Positions 41,557-50,023 of a stretch of 64,000 nucleotides of DNA are shown here, in pieces. The stretch lies in contig NC_011901.1 in NCBI RefSeq assembly GCF_000021985.1, positions 2,294,001-2,358,000 on the forward strand, written 5' to 3'. The notes below the pieces were generated by a model. The model saw only the letters and a program-made list of their open reading frames with translations. It made no database searches and was not told the DNA's origin. The position numbers and the translations under genes are program-made. Source of the DNA: Thioalkalivibrio sulfidiphilus HL-EbGr7. Lineage in GTDB: Bacteria; Pseudomonadota; Gammaproteobacteria; Ectothiorhodospirales; Ectothiorhodospiraceae. How positions within the stretch are numbered: the first letter of the stretch is position 1; each line of letters begins with the position of its first letter.

Positions 41557-42648
41557 TCACACCACGGCATTCTCAAAATACTCATTAAACGCAATCCAGC
41601 CCTTGCGCTGGGTGGCATCCTCGTTGGCTGCCCGGGTGCGCCAGTGCTGCGCCAGCTCATGGCGGCGCTCCACGGCGCGGCTCACGGCGGTCTCGAACTG
41701 GTCGCGCACGTCTTCCTCGTAGTCCTCGAAGGCGTCCTCGTCGCCTTCGAGCCAGGCCGCGGCGGCCTTGCCGGCCAGCTCGCCGGAGACCACGCCGGCG
41801 GCGATGCCGGCGCCGGTGATGGGATGGGTCAGGCCCGCCGCATCACCCACGAACAGCACGTCGCCCACCACCAGGTGTTCTCGCAGACCACCGACCGGGA
41901 TGGCCCCGCCGGTGCGATAGAGGATCTCCTCGCCCAGCAGGCCCGCCTCCACCAGCTGACGGTGCAGACGATCCAGGGGCTCCTTCAGGTTGTCCTCCCA
42001 GCGCCGGTCGGCACCCAGGCCCAGGTTGGCCAGCTCGCCCTTGGGGAACAGCCAGGCGTATCCGCCCGGGTACTCGTCGGACAGCCAGATGTCGGTATCC
42101 GCGTAGGGCTTGAGCAGGGGCACGGTGTACTGGCGGGTCTGCACCACTACCAGGGGTTCCAGGCCCAGCTGCGCGGCCACCGGGGAATGGGGGCCGTCGG
42201 CGGCGATCAGCACCTTGTAGCGCAGCTTCACCTCGGCGTCCTCGCGGCGCACGGTGGCGATGCGGGCGTCGGCATCCAGGGCCACCAGGGGCGAACGGGT
42301 CCAGAGTTCGGCGCCCAGGCGCTCGGCCTCCCGGGCGATGGCCCGGTCGAACTCGGCCCGGTTGATCATGAGCCCGGGAAACTCGGATTCATGCACCGTG
42401 CCCGAAGGCAGGATGCTCTTCATGCCGGTGATGCGCTGCAGCAGCACCTTCTCGGCCTTGGCATAGCCGCCCATGGGGGTGGGTATGAACTCGGCGCACT
42501 GCACCGGCTCGCCCAGCACCTTGTTGCGCTCCACGGCCAGCACGCTCAGTCCGGCCTCGGCGGCGGTGCGGGCGGCGCTGGCGCCACCGGGGCCCAGGCC
42601 CACTACCAGCACGTCCACGGACCTGATGCTGTCCACCCCGGCGTTCAT
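41557..42648 (-). CDS. lipT: LipT, FAD-dependent geranylgeranyl-reductase-like oxidoreductase
   Basis: 363 aa from the ATG at 42646-42648. The FAD-binding motif VLVVGLGPGGASAARTAAEAG is near the N terminus, and FVGDAAGLTHPITGAGI contains the second FAD contact. It belongs to the geranylgeranyl reductase family. In sHdr gene sets lipT sits with lipS1/lipS2 and is thought to help lipoate assembly on LbpA. The gap to lpl is 1 nt, so it is translationally coupled. Confidence 0.85.
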   Translation of the reverse strand: MNAGVDSIRSVDVLVVGLGPGGASAARTAAEAGLSVLAVERNKVLGEPVQCAEFIPTPMGGYAKAEKVLLQRITGMKSILPSGTVHESEFPGLMINRAEFDRAIAREAERLGAELWTRSPLVALDADARIATVRREDAEVKLRYKVLIAADGPHSPVAAQLGLEPLVVVQTRQYTVPLLKPYADTDIWLSDEYPGGYAWLFPKGELANLGLGADRRWEDNLKEPLDRLHRQLVEAGLLGEEILYRTGGAIPVGGLREHLVVGDVLFVGDAAGLTHPITGAGIAAGVVSGELAGKAAAAWLEGDEDAFEDYEEDVRDQFETAVSRAVERRHELAQHWRTRAANEDATQRKGWIAFNEYFENAVV

Positions 42649-42649
42649 C

Positions 42650-43732
42650 TCAGGCCCTGGCCTCGCCAGCGTCAAGCGCGGCGCGGATCGCGGTGATGAA
42701 GTCCTCGGGGGTGAGCATCAGCATCTCGGCGGGATGGGCCTCGAAGAAGGCCTTCACGTTGGCCTCAAGCGCCTCGATGGGGGTGTTGCGCAACGCACCC
42801 TCCAGGTCCACCACCAGGCGCTGGGGCTTGACGAAGAAATCACCGGTGATCCACAGCTGCTTGAGCTGGTTGCGGGCCGGGTCCACGGCCACGCCCACGC
42901 GCATGGTCCCACCCTGGGAACGGGTGATGGCCTCGCGCATCGTGGCGTCAGTGGCGGGACGGTTGTGCTGGTTGATCCACTCGGGGGTGTCGATCTCGGC
43001 CAGGGCCTCCTGGAAGGCGCCCTCCTCCGCCCCGTTCATGGCATCGGCGAACTCCAGGCTCACGTCGAAGGCCCTGGCGAAGGATTCGGCCAGGCGCTTC
43101 TGCACTTCATCAAAGCTGGGCATGTTGCCGCCCAGCAGGTCCTTCAGATTCGCCACCCGATCACGGGCCGATTCGATGGCCTTGTCGGAGAGCTTCTCCG
43201 CAGGGATGCGCAGCACCCGCAGCATGCGCTCCACGTCGAAATCGATGAGCAGCGTGCCCTGGTACATGATGGAATCGCCGTCGAAGGCGCCGCCGGTGCC
43301 GGAGATCTTGCGCCCGTCCACCTCGATGTCGTTGCGCGGGCGGTAGCGGGCGTCCACGCCCAGGGCGCTGATGCCCTCGGCGGCGGCCTCGCAGATCTTG
43401 CGGGCGATGGCGCCCATGTCGGCGGTGCCCAGGAAGGCCTTGTCGAGATACAGCTCCCAGCCGATCTGGGTCTCATCGAAATAGATGGCCCCGCCGCCGG
43501 TGATGCGGCGCTGGATATCGATGCCGTGCTCGGCGCAGTAGTCGGTGCGCAGTTCCTGCTCCACGTCCTGGTGGAAGCCCAGCAGGGCGCTGGGGGTGAA
43601 GCGCAGGAAGCGCAGGGTGTGGGGCGAGGTGCCGGCCTGGTGGGATTCCAGCAGGGCGCGGTTGAGCGCCATGTTCTCGGCGGCGCGGCGCAGGCCGGTA
43701 TCCAGTACCCGGAGTGTCTTGGCCTCTCTCAT
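42650..43732 (-). CDS. Lipoate-protein ligase of the sHdr type (sLpl)
   Basis: 360 aa from the ATG at 43730-43732. The LplA fold is clear: LRVLDTGLRRAAENMALNRALLES, the RRITGGGAIYFDE loop, and the Lys of GRKISGTGGAF, plus NDIEVDGRKISG. A C-terminal accessory domain follows (from about residue 245). sLpl proteins attach lipoate or octanoate to LbpA. The gap to lipS1 is 4 nt and to lipT 1 nt. It is a better match to true ligases than the diverged copy at 6591-7634. Confidence 0.88.
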   Translation of the reverse strand: MREAKTLRVLDTGLRRAAENMALNRALLESHQAGTSPHTLRFLRFTPSALLGFHQDVEQELRTDYCAEHGIDIQRRITGGGAIYFDETQIGWELYLDKAFLGTADMGAIARKICEAAAEGISALGVDARYRPRNDIEVDGRKISGTGGAFDGDSIMYQGTLLIDFDVERMLRVLRIPAEKLSDKAIESARDRVANLKDLLGGNMPSFDEVQKRLAESFARAFDVSLEFADAMNGAEEGAFQEALAEIDTPEWINQHNRPATDATMREAITRSQGGTMRVGVAVDPARNQLKQLWITGDFFVKPQRLVVDLEGALRNTPIEALEANVKAFFEAHPAEMLMLTPEDFITAIRAALDAGEARA

Positions 43733-43736
43733 GGCG

Positions 43737-44927
43737 TCAGGTCCCGCAGCAACCGCCGGAGGCGGCCATGCCCGCACCCGCCTGGCTCACCACGCGAATG
43801 CCGCCCAGGCCCGAGGCGGACACCCGGGCCAGTTCACGGCGTTTCTTCTCTTCCGCCAGGATGGTGTTGAGGTCCAGTTCGATGCCGGAGTTGGCGCCCT
43901 CCACGGCCATCACTTCATCGCCCACGGCGATGGAGCAGCAGGCCGGCGTGACGCGGATGCGGCGCTCCAGACGCGCGGCCAGTTCCACCACGCCGTCGGA
44001 GGGATGGGCGATGCCGTTAAGACCCGCCATCACCGCGTAGGCGTCGATCTGCAGCTTGGCCTGGCCCGGCGGGCGCGCACAGCCGAGCAGCAGGGGCGTC
44101 TCCGGCAGGGCCTTGCGGGCGTCCATGAAGAAGCGGCCCACGGCCTCGGTGTCCGGGGTCACGAAGGGCCGGCTTTCCGGCGCGTAGAAGGGCATCACCA
44201 CCACCAGCACCACCGCGTCGGGCAGGTGACGCTGGATCATCTCCAGCGCGTTCCACTCGCCCAGCAGGCGGCCGTAGTGCAGGCCGATGACGATGTGGGG
44301 GACCACCTTCATGTTGGTCTTGACCAGGCTTTCCAGGGTCGCCTCGAAGTCATCCACGCTGCGGCGCAGGTGGTAGACCTGGGTGATGGTGTCCTGGGAG
44401 CCGATCACATCCATCATGGCGGCGTCGATGCCCGCCTGTTCCATGGACTGGGCGATGTTGTCGTCCACCAGCGCCGTGTGCATGGCAATGCGGAAATCCG
44501 GGAACTCATCCTTGATGCGCCGGATGGTGGAATAGTAGTTGTCGTACTCCACCTCGTTGCGGTGGTTGGAGCCACCGGTGAGCAGCATGCCCTGGGCACC
44601 GTCCTCGATGATGCCGTTGACCACGCGCCACAGATCCTCGGGCGTGCGCGCCGGGATCATCGGCTCCAGGATCTTGGCCTTGCAGTGGTCGCACTGCAGT
44701 TTGCAGTCGCCGCCGGTGATGGACACGGCGGGCCAGGCGCTCTTGCCGCAGTCCTTCAGCTCGGAAGTCTGATAGGACTTGAAGGTGGGTGTGTAGAAAT
44801 GCACGGGCGGGATGTCGCGCCCAGCCAGGCTCGCCCAATCGGACTCAAGGGACTGCACCAGGTCTCGATCCAGAGGCAGATCCTCCAGAGGTTCCACGTG
44901 CTGGACCAGGTCGTACCAGTTGGACAT
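43737..44927 (-). CDS. lipS1: Radical SAM lipoyl synthase component (LipS1 type)
   Basis: 396 aa from the ATG at 44925-44927 with GGGGTG upstream; the longer ATG at 44960 would lie inside a terminator hairpin and is rejected. The radical SAM motif is C75-x3-C79-x2-C82 (CKLQCDHC). A C-terminal ending of GGCCGT and a cluster-like TPACCSIAVG add further cysteines, consistent with a sulfur-donating auxiliary cluster. It works with the partner at 40097-41248. S1/S2 naming follows gene order only. Confidence 0.82.
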   Translation of the reverse strand: MSNWYDLVQHVEPLEDLPLDRDLVQSLESDWASLAGRDIPPVHFYTPTFKSYQTSELKDCGKSAWPAVSITGGDCKLQCDHCKAKILEPMIPARTPEDLWRVVNGIIEDGAQGMLLTGGSNHRNEVEYDNYYSTIRRIKDEFPDFRIAMHTALVDDNIAQSMEQAGIDAAMMDVIGSQDTITQVYHLRRSVDDFEATLESLVKTNMKVVPHIVIGLHYGRLLGEWNALEMIQRHLPDAVVLVVVMPFYAPESRPFVTPDTEAVGRFFMDARKALPETPLLLGCARPPGQAKLQIDAYAVMAGLNGIAHPSDGVVELAARLERRIRVTPACCSIAVGDEVMAVEGANSGIELDLNTILAEEKKRRELARVSASGLGGIRVVSQAGAGMAASGGCCGT

Positions 44928-44964
44928 TACCGACACCCCACAACAGAATTCTTCGGTCATTCGA

Positions 44965-44998
44965 AAAGGCCGTCTCCACCCGGGGCGGAGACGGCCTT
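44965..44998 (-). terminator. Terminator hairpin between lbpA copy 2 and lipS1
   Basis: aaggccgtctcc pairs with ggagacggcctt around an acccggggc loop, followed on the minus strand by ttttcg. It would separate lbpA expression from the lip genes. Confidence 0.75.
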
Positions 44999-45018
44999 GA
45001 ACATCACATCAAGGCCGA

Positions 45019-45456
45019 TCAGCAGCCGCCGAAACCGTCGGCATCCATCTTGGCTTCGAAGGCGGCCAGCGCGTCAGCGCCGGTCTTCAGATCGCCGGAC
45101 TCGCCGTCCCAGTCTGCGGGCTTGATCTTCACCAGCCAGCCTTCGCCGTAGGGATCTTCGTTGATCAGGCCAGGCTTGGCGGCAACGGCATCGTTGATGG
45201 CGGTGATTTCGCCGGTCACGGGGGTCTTGGCAGGACCCACCCACTTGCCGGATTCCACGGTGGCGCAGGACTTGTCCTTCTTCACTTCCTTGCCCACCTT
45301 CTTGGGGGTGTAGGACACGATCTGGCCCGCCAGGGAGCCGGCGTAGGAGGTCAGGCCCACGGTCGCGGAACCATCGCTCTCCTTACGCACCCACACGTTG
45401 TTGTCGATGCTGTACATCAGGTCTTCAGGAATATTACAACCCCGTACTGCGCCCAT
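45019..45456 (-). CDS. lbpA: Lipoate-binding protein LbpA, copy 2
   Basis: 145 aa, GcvH-like. The lipoylated Lys is K71 in ATVESGKWVGP. The N terminus MGAVRGCNIPEDLMYSIDNN and the VWVRKESDG strand are typical of LbpA, which differs from glycine-cleavage H protein and acts only in sulfur oxidation. It ends in GFGGC with an extra C-terminal Cys. LbpA is the lipoamide-type carrier handling sulfur with sHdr. A second copy lies 470 bp upstream on the same strand. Confidence 0.92.
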   Translation of the reverse strand: MGAVRGCNIPEDLMYSIDNNVWVRKESDGSATVGLTSYAGSLAGQIVSYTPKKVGKEVKKDKSCATVESGKWVGPAKTPVTGEITAINDAVAAKPGLINEDPYGEGWLVKIKPADWDGESGDLKTGADALAAFEAKMDADGFGGC

Positions 45457-45519
45457 GCTTTCCTCCAGTACTCTTATGGATGAAACAAAAAAGAGCCGGC
45501 TCGTGATGAACCCGCCCGG

Positions 45520-45921
45520 TTAAAAGGTAATCAGCTTATCGCACCTCAGGATGAGGTCGGCCAGCACGCTGGCCCTCGAGACGTGATCAGCCTCCTCGAT
45601 GATGTCGGCCGACTCGTCGATTTTATACCCCGGCAAAGCGGGCTGGCAAACGTGCAGGATGACCCCTGCCCGCTTGGCATCCCGAATGAAATCAATGATC
45701 TTCTTGCCCCCTTCCATGGCCACCATGTTCTCGGCCACACCCTTCTCCATGAGCTTGACGCCCTCCATGGTGAAGAAGATGTGCACCTCCACGTCCATGG
45801 AGGCCAGGATGGAACCCAGATAGAACGGTGTCGCGCAGCGATGCGGCGTGCTGGGACCGCTGGTCATGAGGAAGACCACGGTCTTTTCGTCGTTATCCAG
45901 ATAATAGTCGTCTTGGGACAT
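45520..45921 (-). CDS. DsrE-family sulfurtransferase (DsrE3-like)
   Basis: 133 aa. The DsrE/F-like fold shows in TVVFLMTSGPSTPHRCATPFYL, VEVHIFFTMEGV and GVILHVCQPALPG, with candidate sulfur-carrying Cys92 in LHVCQP; Cys29 and Cys127 are also present. DsrE3 proteins move sulfur between TusA and the sHdr system. The gene sits between the two lbpA copies, 6 nt after copy 1, and is therefore translationally linked to it. Distinct from DsrE of DsrEFH. Confidence 0.85.
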   Translation of the reverse strand: MSQDDYYLDNDEKTVVFLMTSGPSTPHRCATPFYLGSILASMDVEVHIFFTMEGVKLMEKGVAENMVAMEGGKKIIDFIRDAKRAGVILHVCQPALPGYKIDESADIIEEADHVSRASVLADLILRCDKLITF

Positions 45922-45927
45922 GTCTGC

Positions 45928-46374
45928 TTAGCGAAGCGTGCGCTGGCAATGGATGTCATCGCGCTGGGCGCGGGCGCAGTAGCCCTTGTGGGCCTCGTCA
46001 CCGGTGACGAAACTCTCCAGGGCCTTGTCGGCGCCGTCGCTGGCCTCCACCCGCGCCACCCAGGCGTTGTACGGGTCGGAATTGAGCAGCACCGGGTTCT
46101 CCAGCACCTCGGGGTTGCCCTCGATGATCACGCAATCGATGAAATTGGGGATCGGACCGGCCCACTTGCCGCTCTCGATGGTGGCCACCGGCTTGCCGGG
46201 GGGACGACGGGTACCGGGCCGGCGCACGCGCACGTGCAGAATCTTGCCGGCGATGGTCTGGGACAGGTCAGTCATGCCCACGGTCAGGGTGCCGTCGTCC
46301 TCGCGCCGGACCCAGATCTGGTATTCGTCGTCGTAGAACAGTTCGGGATGGAATTCGCAGCCGTTGCAGTCCAT
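45928..46374 (-). CDS. lbpA: Lipoate-binding protein LbpA, copy 1
   Basis: 148 aa, GcvH-like. The lipoylated Lys is K70 in ATIESGKWAGP. The N terminus MDCNGCEFHPELFYDDEYQIWV has two Cys that copy 2 lacks at those positions, and the loop before the lipoyl site is Arg-rich (VRRPGTRRPPGKP). It lies between hdrB2 (122 bp, with a hairpin at 46458-46485) and the DsrE-like gene. Two different LbpA proteins in one cluster may serve different partners. Confidence 0.92.
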   Translation of the reverse strand: MDCNGCEFHPELFYDDEYQIWVRREDDGTLTVGMTDLSQTIAGKILHVRVRRPGTRRPPGKPVATIESGKWAGPIPNFIDCVIIEGNPEVLENPVLLNSDPYNAWVARVEASDGADKALESFVTGDEAHKGYCARAQRDDIHCQRTLR

Positions 46375-46457
46375 GGAACTCGCTTCGGTCAGTGTCAGGG
46401 ACTCACCCGCCAGCCCATCGGCGAATGCCTGTCGATTCTTATAGTCTCTACAAACAG

Positions 46458-46485
46458 CAACGGGGGCGGTTGCCCGCCCCCGTTG
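46458..46485 (-). terminator. Perfect 12-bp hairpin between hdrB2 and lbpA copy 1
   Basis: caacgggggcgg pairs with ccgcccccgttg around ttgc. The T-run on the minus side is short, so partial termination or message protection is likely. Confidence 0.7.
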
Positions 46486-46496
46486 TGCGCCAGGCG

Positions 46497-47408
46497 TCAG
46501 ATGACGCCCTTCTCCTTCAGGAAGCCAATGGAATCACTGACGTTGTCCTGAATGCCCAGCTTGCGCGGGGACAGGCCCATAGCCAGGCCCAGCAGCTGGG
46601 TGAAGTACAGCACCTTCACGCCGGTCTTGATGCCGAACTCCACCTCGGCGCGCACCTGGTGCATCTCCAGGCCGGAGTGGCAGGTGGGGCATTCGGTGGC
46701 GATCACCTCGGCGCCGGAATCCTCGGCGGCCTGCAGGATGTTCAGCACCAGCTGGGTGGAGGTGTCGGAGTCGGACAGGGTGTGGGCACCACCGCAGCAG
46801 GCGGTCTTCAGCGGGAAGTCCACGTTCACGGCACCGGCGGCACCCAGCAGGTCGTCCATGAAGTGCGGCTTGTAGCTGGACTCGGAACCGGGACCCTGGT
46901 CCTTCTCGGGGAAGATCTGGCGCGGACGGGTGTACATGCAGCCGTAGTAGTTGGCCACCTTGATACCGTTGAGGCTCTTGGTGATCTTCTGCTTGATGCC
47001 CTCGGGGCCCAGCTCTTCCATCAGCCACTCGAGCAGGTGCAGGGTACGCACGTCGCCGTTGTAGACCGGGTCATCGGCCTTCTTCGCCAGGTCCTGCACG
47101 GTCTGCATGGCCTTGGCGGAGGTGGCGGTCTCGTACTCGGCCTTCTTCAGGTTGTGGTAGCAACCGTTGCAGGGGGCCATCACCGCGTCCAGACCCATCT
47201 GCTCGCTGGCGATGGCCAGATTGCGGGCAGACAGGTAGGTCTGCAGCATGGGGTGGATGTTCTTCACCTCCATGGCGCCACAGCAGTTGTAGTCGCGCAG
47301 GTTTTCCATTTCCAGGCCCAGCGCCTTGACCAGCACGCGGGTGGACTTGTCGTAGGGGCCGCCGGAGCCTTCCAGCGCGCACCCGGGATAGTAAGCAACC
47401 TTAGCCAT
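46497..47408 (-). CDS. hdrB2: sHdrB2, CCG-domain subunit of the sulfur-oxidizing Hdr-like complex
   Basis: 303 aa from the ATG at 47406-47408, overlapping hdrC2 by 8 nt. HdrB fold with cysteine-rich domains: YYPGC, NCCGAMEVKN, TACCGGAHTL and ECPTCHSG. These hold noncubane or related [4Fe-4S] clusters. It belongs to the C2-B2 half of the sHdrC1B1AhypC2B2 complex, which oxidizes protein- or LbpA-bound sulfur in the cytoplasm. The end is a hairpin-marked transcript boundary. Confidence 0.94.
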   Translation of the reverse strand: MAKVAYYPGCALEGSGGPYDKSTRVLVKALGLEMENLRDYNCCGAMEVKNIHPMLQTYLSARNLAIASEQMGLDAVMAPCNGCYHNLKKAEYETATSAKAMQTVQDLAKKADDPVYNGDVRTLHLLEWLMEELGPEGIKQKITKSLNGIKVANYYGCMYTRPRQIFPEKDQGPGSESSYKPHFMDDLLGAAGAVNVDFPLKTACCGGAHTLSDSDTSTQLVLNILQAAEDSGAEVIATECPTCHSGLEMHQVRAEVEFGIKTGVKVLYFTQLLGLAMGLSPRKLGIQDNVSDSIGFLKEKGVI

Positions 47409-48117
47409 GAGCGGCCTCCTTCTGTTCCTGCACGTAGGCCTTGAGCACTTCACCGGTCTTGCCCCAGGACTTGGTGCGCGGGGTATGCACGGTGTTCCAG
47501 CCCATCTTGATCAGGTGGGAGATCGGCAGACCCTTCATCATGCGCAGCACGAACACCTTGAGCCAGTCCTGGATCAGGGGCTGACCGGTCTTCTTGAAGA
47601 AGTTCTGCATCACGCGGCTGTCCTCGATGCGGCCGGTCTTGTAGATCTGATCGGCGAACTCTTCATCGAAGATGGAAGACGGGGTCTTCTCGGTGATGCC
47701 TTCCTCTTCCATCCAGTGGGCCAGGGCCTTCATCACGCCTTCGGGACGCACGTCCTTGGGGCAGATGTTGGTGCACTTGTTGCACGAGACGCACTGCCAG
47801 ACGATGTCCTTGTCCTTGATGATCTCTTCCTTCAGACCCAGACGGGTCAGGTAGATCCAGTAACGCGGGTTGAACTGCACGTTCTGCGCATACATGGTGC
47901 AGGAGTTGGTGCAGGAACCGCACTGCCAGCAGCGGTGCACGTTCTCGCCGCCACCCAGCTTCTGGATCTTTGCCTCGAAATCGTCGTCGTAATCCCTGAT
48001 CGTGCGCGGCGCGATCATCGTGTTCCAGTGACCCGAAACGTCGACGCCGTCCACCACGAGGGACTCGTGGTTGAGAAGGCGTTCCGGCTCGATCAGCGAT
48101 TTTTCATGAATAGCCAT
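47401..48117 (-). CDS. hdrC2: sHdrC2, two-cluster ferredoxin-like subunit
   Basis: 238 aa. Two [4Fe-4S] motifs, CWQCGSCTNSC and CVSCNKCTNIC, are separated by about 45 residues, the usual HdrC arrangement. It transfers electrons from HdrB2 to HdrA. The stop overlaps the hdrB2 start by 8 nt. It follows the hyp gene after 36 nt. Confidence 0.94.
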   Translation of the reverse strand: MAIHEKSLIEPERLLNHESLVVDGVDVSGHWNTMIAPRTIRDYDDDFEAKIQKLGGGENVHRCWQCGSCTNSCTMYAQNVQFNPRYWIYLTRLGLKEEIIKDKDIVWQCVSCNKCTNICPKDVRPEGVMKALAHWMEEEGITEKTPSSIFDEEFADQIYKTGRIEDSRVMQNFFKKTGQPLIQDWLKVFVLRMMKGLPISHLIKMGWNTVHTPRTKSWGKTGEVLKAYVQEQKEAAHG

Positions 48118-48153
48118 GGTTCTCTCCGAAACTCTACCTACCGGCCCTCAGGC

Positions 48154-48999
48154 CTAGTGAAGTGTTTTCTCGTCTGCTCCGGCCTTCCTGGCAGGCCTTT
48201 CCTCGATACCCAACAACTTGACCAGAAACTCGAGCGGGTCCTGCTTGGCACCCAGTTCTGCGTTCACCATGCCCACGCCCATGGACACCGCCTTGACGTA
48301 ATCCGCATAGGCCTGTCCCTGCAACAGATCCACCAGGTACGGCAGATCCCGGTACAGGCCATCCTCGGACAGGCGCTCGGCGAACCACGCGCGTACCCCC
48401 TGGAAATCCTCGGGACGTGTCCCGATGGGGATCTCCCTCAGGGTGTCGTTGCCGCGAATGAATTCGCGCACGGCACCGGTCATGGTGCGCGTGTCCCAGA
48501 CCCAGCGAGTCATCAGGGGCACGCGTTCCGGATCCCTGAAGTGCAGCAACTCCGCAGCCAGATCCCAGATGGCACGACGGGCCTTCTTGTCCGTCTCTGG
48601 AATCAGCTCGCAGAACGCATTCATGCGATCATCAAGTGGGCCTTCGCCATAGACCAGTGCCAGCACGGCATCGGACAGGGCGGCATCATCCAGGGACGCC
48701 AGGTGGGATTCCAGCTTGCGGCGGGCGGGGAAGATCACCGCCAGCAACAGCATCACGTCATCCCGGCTCAGGAACTGCGGCTTTTCCGCCGGCAGCATCC
48801 TGGCGAACAACTCGTGTTTCGAACGCAGCGCCTCCAAGAAGAACTCTATGGTGGTGCCGCGCTCCTCGATCTGTTCCAGCAACGTGCGGAACTTGCTCGA
48901 GGCAATCTCCTTGTCGAGCGTGATCTCGAGATCGGCGGCGGCGATCTCATCGCCGCCGCCGGTCTTCTGACCCTTAGCCTGCTTTCCGAACCAGAGCAT
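48154..48999 (-). CDS. sHdr-associated Hyp protein
   Basis: 281 aa from the ATG at 48997-48999 (MLWFGKQAKGQ), overlapping hdrA by 26 nt; the longer open frame is a hdrA shadow. The protein is almost entirely helical, acidic, and without cysteine clusters or membrane segments (SKFRTLLEQIEERG, AALSDAVLALVYGEG, RAIWDLAAELLHF). The position between hdrA and hdrC2 is characteristic of sHdr clusters and absent from methanogen Hdr, so it is probably a structural or regulatory subunit of the complex. Confidence 0.88.
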   Translation of the reverse strand: MLWFGKQAKGQKTGGGDEIAAADLEITLDKEIASSKFRTLLEQIEERGTTIEFFLEALRSKHELFARMLPAEKPQFLSRDDVMLLLAVIFPARRKLESHLASLDDAALSDAVLALVYGEGPLDDRMNAFCELIPETDKKARRAIWDLAAELLHFRDPERVPLMTRWVWDTRTMTGAVREFIRGNDTLREIPIGTRPEDFQGVRAWFAERLSEDGLYRDLPYLVDLLQGQAYADYVKAVSMGVGMVNAELGAKQDPLEFLVKLLGIEERPARKAGADEKTLH

Positions 49000-50023
49000 G
49001 CAGGTCCGCGACGGCACGCGCACCGGCGGCGGCACCCTGGGAGATGGAGTCGTCGATCGTCTCCGGCCCATAGGTGGCACCGCAGGAGTAGATGCCCTTG
49101 CGGGTGGTGCCGCAGGTGTTGGTGTAGTGCTCGGCGCGCTCGATGAAGCCGTGCTTCTCCAGACCCACACCGAAGACACGGGAGATCTCCGGATTGTCCT
49201 CATTCGGGTCCATGCCGATGGCGTGCACCACGATGTCGAACGGGATGATGATCGGGCGCTTGACCAGGGTGTCCTCACCCTTCACCAGCAGGCGACCGTC
49301 ACCGGAGGCGGTCACTTCGGCGATACGGGCCTTGACGAACTTGGTCTTGAACTCTTCCTGGGACTTCCAATAGAACTTGTCCTCGTAGAGACCGAAGGTA
49401 CGGATGTCCATGTAGTAGATGAACACGTCGGTCTCGGGAGAGATTTCCTTGATCTCCATGGCCAGGTTCGCGGACACGGTGCAGCAGATCTTGGAGCACC
49501 ACTCGCGGCCGATCTGACGGTCACGGGAACCCACGCAAAGCAGGATCGCCACACGCTCGGGCACACGGCCGTCGGAGGGGCAGGCGATCTTGCCGGAGGC
49601 GACCATCTGCTCCATCTGGGTGGTGGTCAGCACGTCTTCATAGGTGCCGAAGCCCCACTCGGGCTTGTTGATGGAGTCGAAGTGGGTGAAGCCGGTGGCC
49701 AGCACCACGGCACCGGCGCTGACCTTCTCGCCGTTGCTCAGGGTGGCGGTGAAGTTGCCCGCCTCGCCGTCCAGCTGGGTTACTTTGGTGCTCTTGTGCA
49801 CGGTGACGTTGCCGTCCTGCTCAACGCGGCTCACCATGCGACCGATGGCATCCTTGGCCCATTCACCGGAGGGGACCAGCTTGGCGTAGCCGGAGAGGAT
49901 GGGCGCGCCGCCCAGCACTTCTTCCTTCTCGACGACCACGGCCTTGTAGCCGGCAGCGGTAACGTTAGCGGCAGCGGAAAGCCCGGCAGGGCCCGCGCCG
50001 ACGACCAGTACTGTGTCCTGCAT
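48974..50023 (-). CDS. hdrA: sHdrA, FAD- and [4Fe-4S]-containing subunit
   Basis: 349 aa. The FAD motif is VLVVGAGPAGLSAAANV; the HdrA cluster region is EWCSKICCTVSANLAMEIKE; and CGTTRKGIYSCGATYGPETIDDSISQG closes the FAD site. sHdrA is shorter than methanogenic HdrA because it lacks the C-terminal ferredoxin inserts. It is the central electron-bifurcation-like subunit. Its ATG overlaps the hdrB1 stop by one base (TAATG). Confidence 0.95.
   Translation of the reverse strand: MQDTVLVVGAGPAGLSAAANVTAAGYKAVVVEKEEVLGGAPILSGYAKLVPSGEWAKDAIGRMVSRVEQDGNVTVHKSTKVTQLDGEAGNFTATLSNGEKVSAGAVVLATGFTHFDSINKPEWGFGTYEDVLTTTQMEQMVASGKIACPSDGRVPERVAILLCVGSRDRQIGREWCSKICCTVSANLAMEIKEISPETDVFIYYMDIRTFGLYEDKFYWKSQEEFKTKFVKARIAEVTASGDGRLLVKGEDTLVKRPIIIPFDIVVHAIGMDPNEDNPEISRVFGVGLEKHGFIERAEHYTNTCGTTRKGIYSCGATYGPETIDDSISQGAAAGARAVADLHALVRKAG

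Noticed and set aside
44928-44960. Upstream ATG for the LipS1-type gene (MTEEFCCGVSV)
   Set aside because: It overlaps the terminator hairpin 44965-44998 region and lacks a ribosome-binding site, whereas the ATG at 44925-44927 has GGGGTG upstream.
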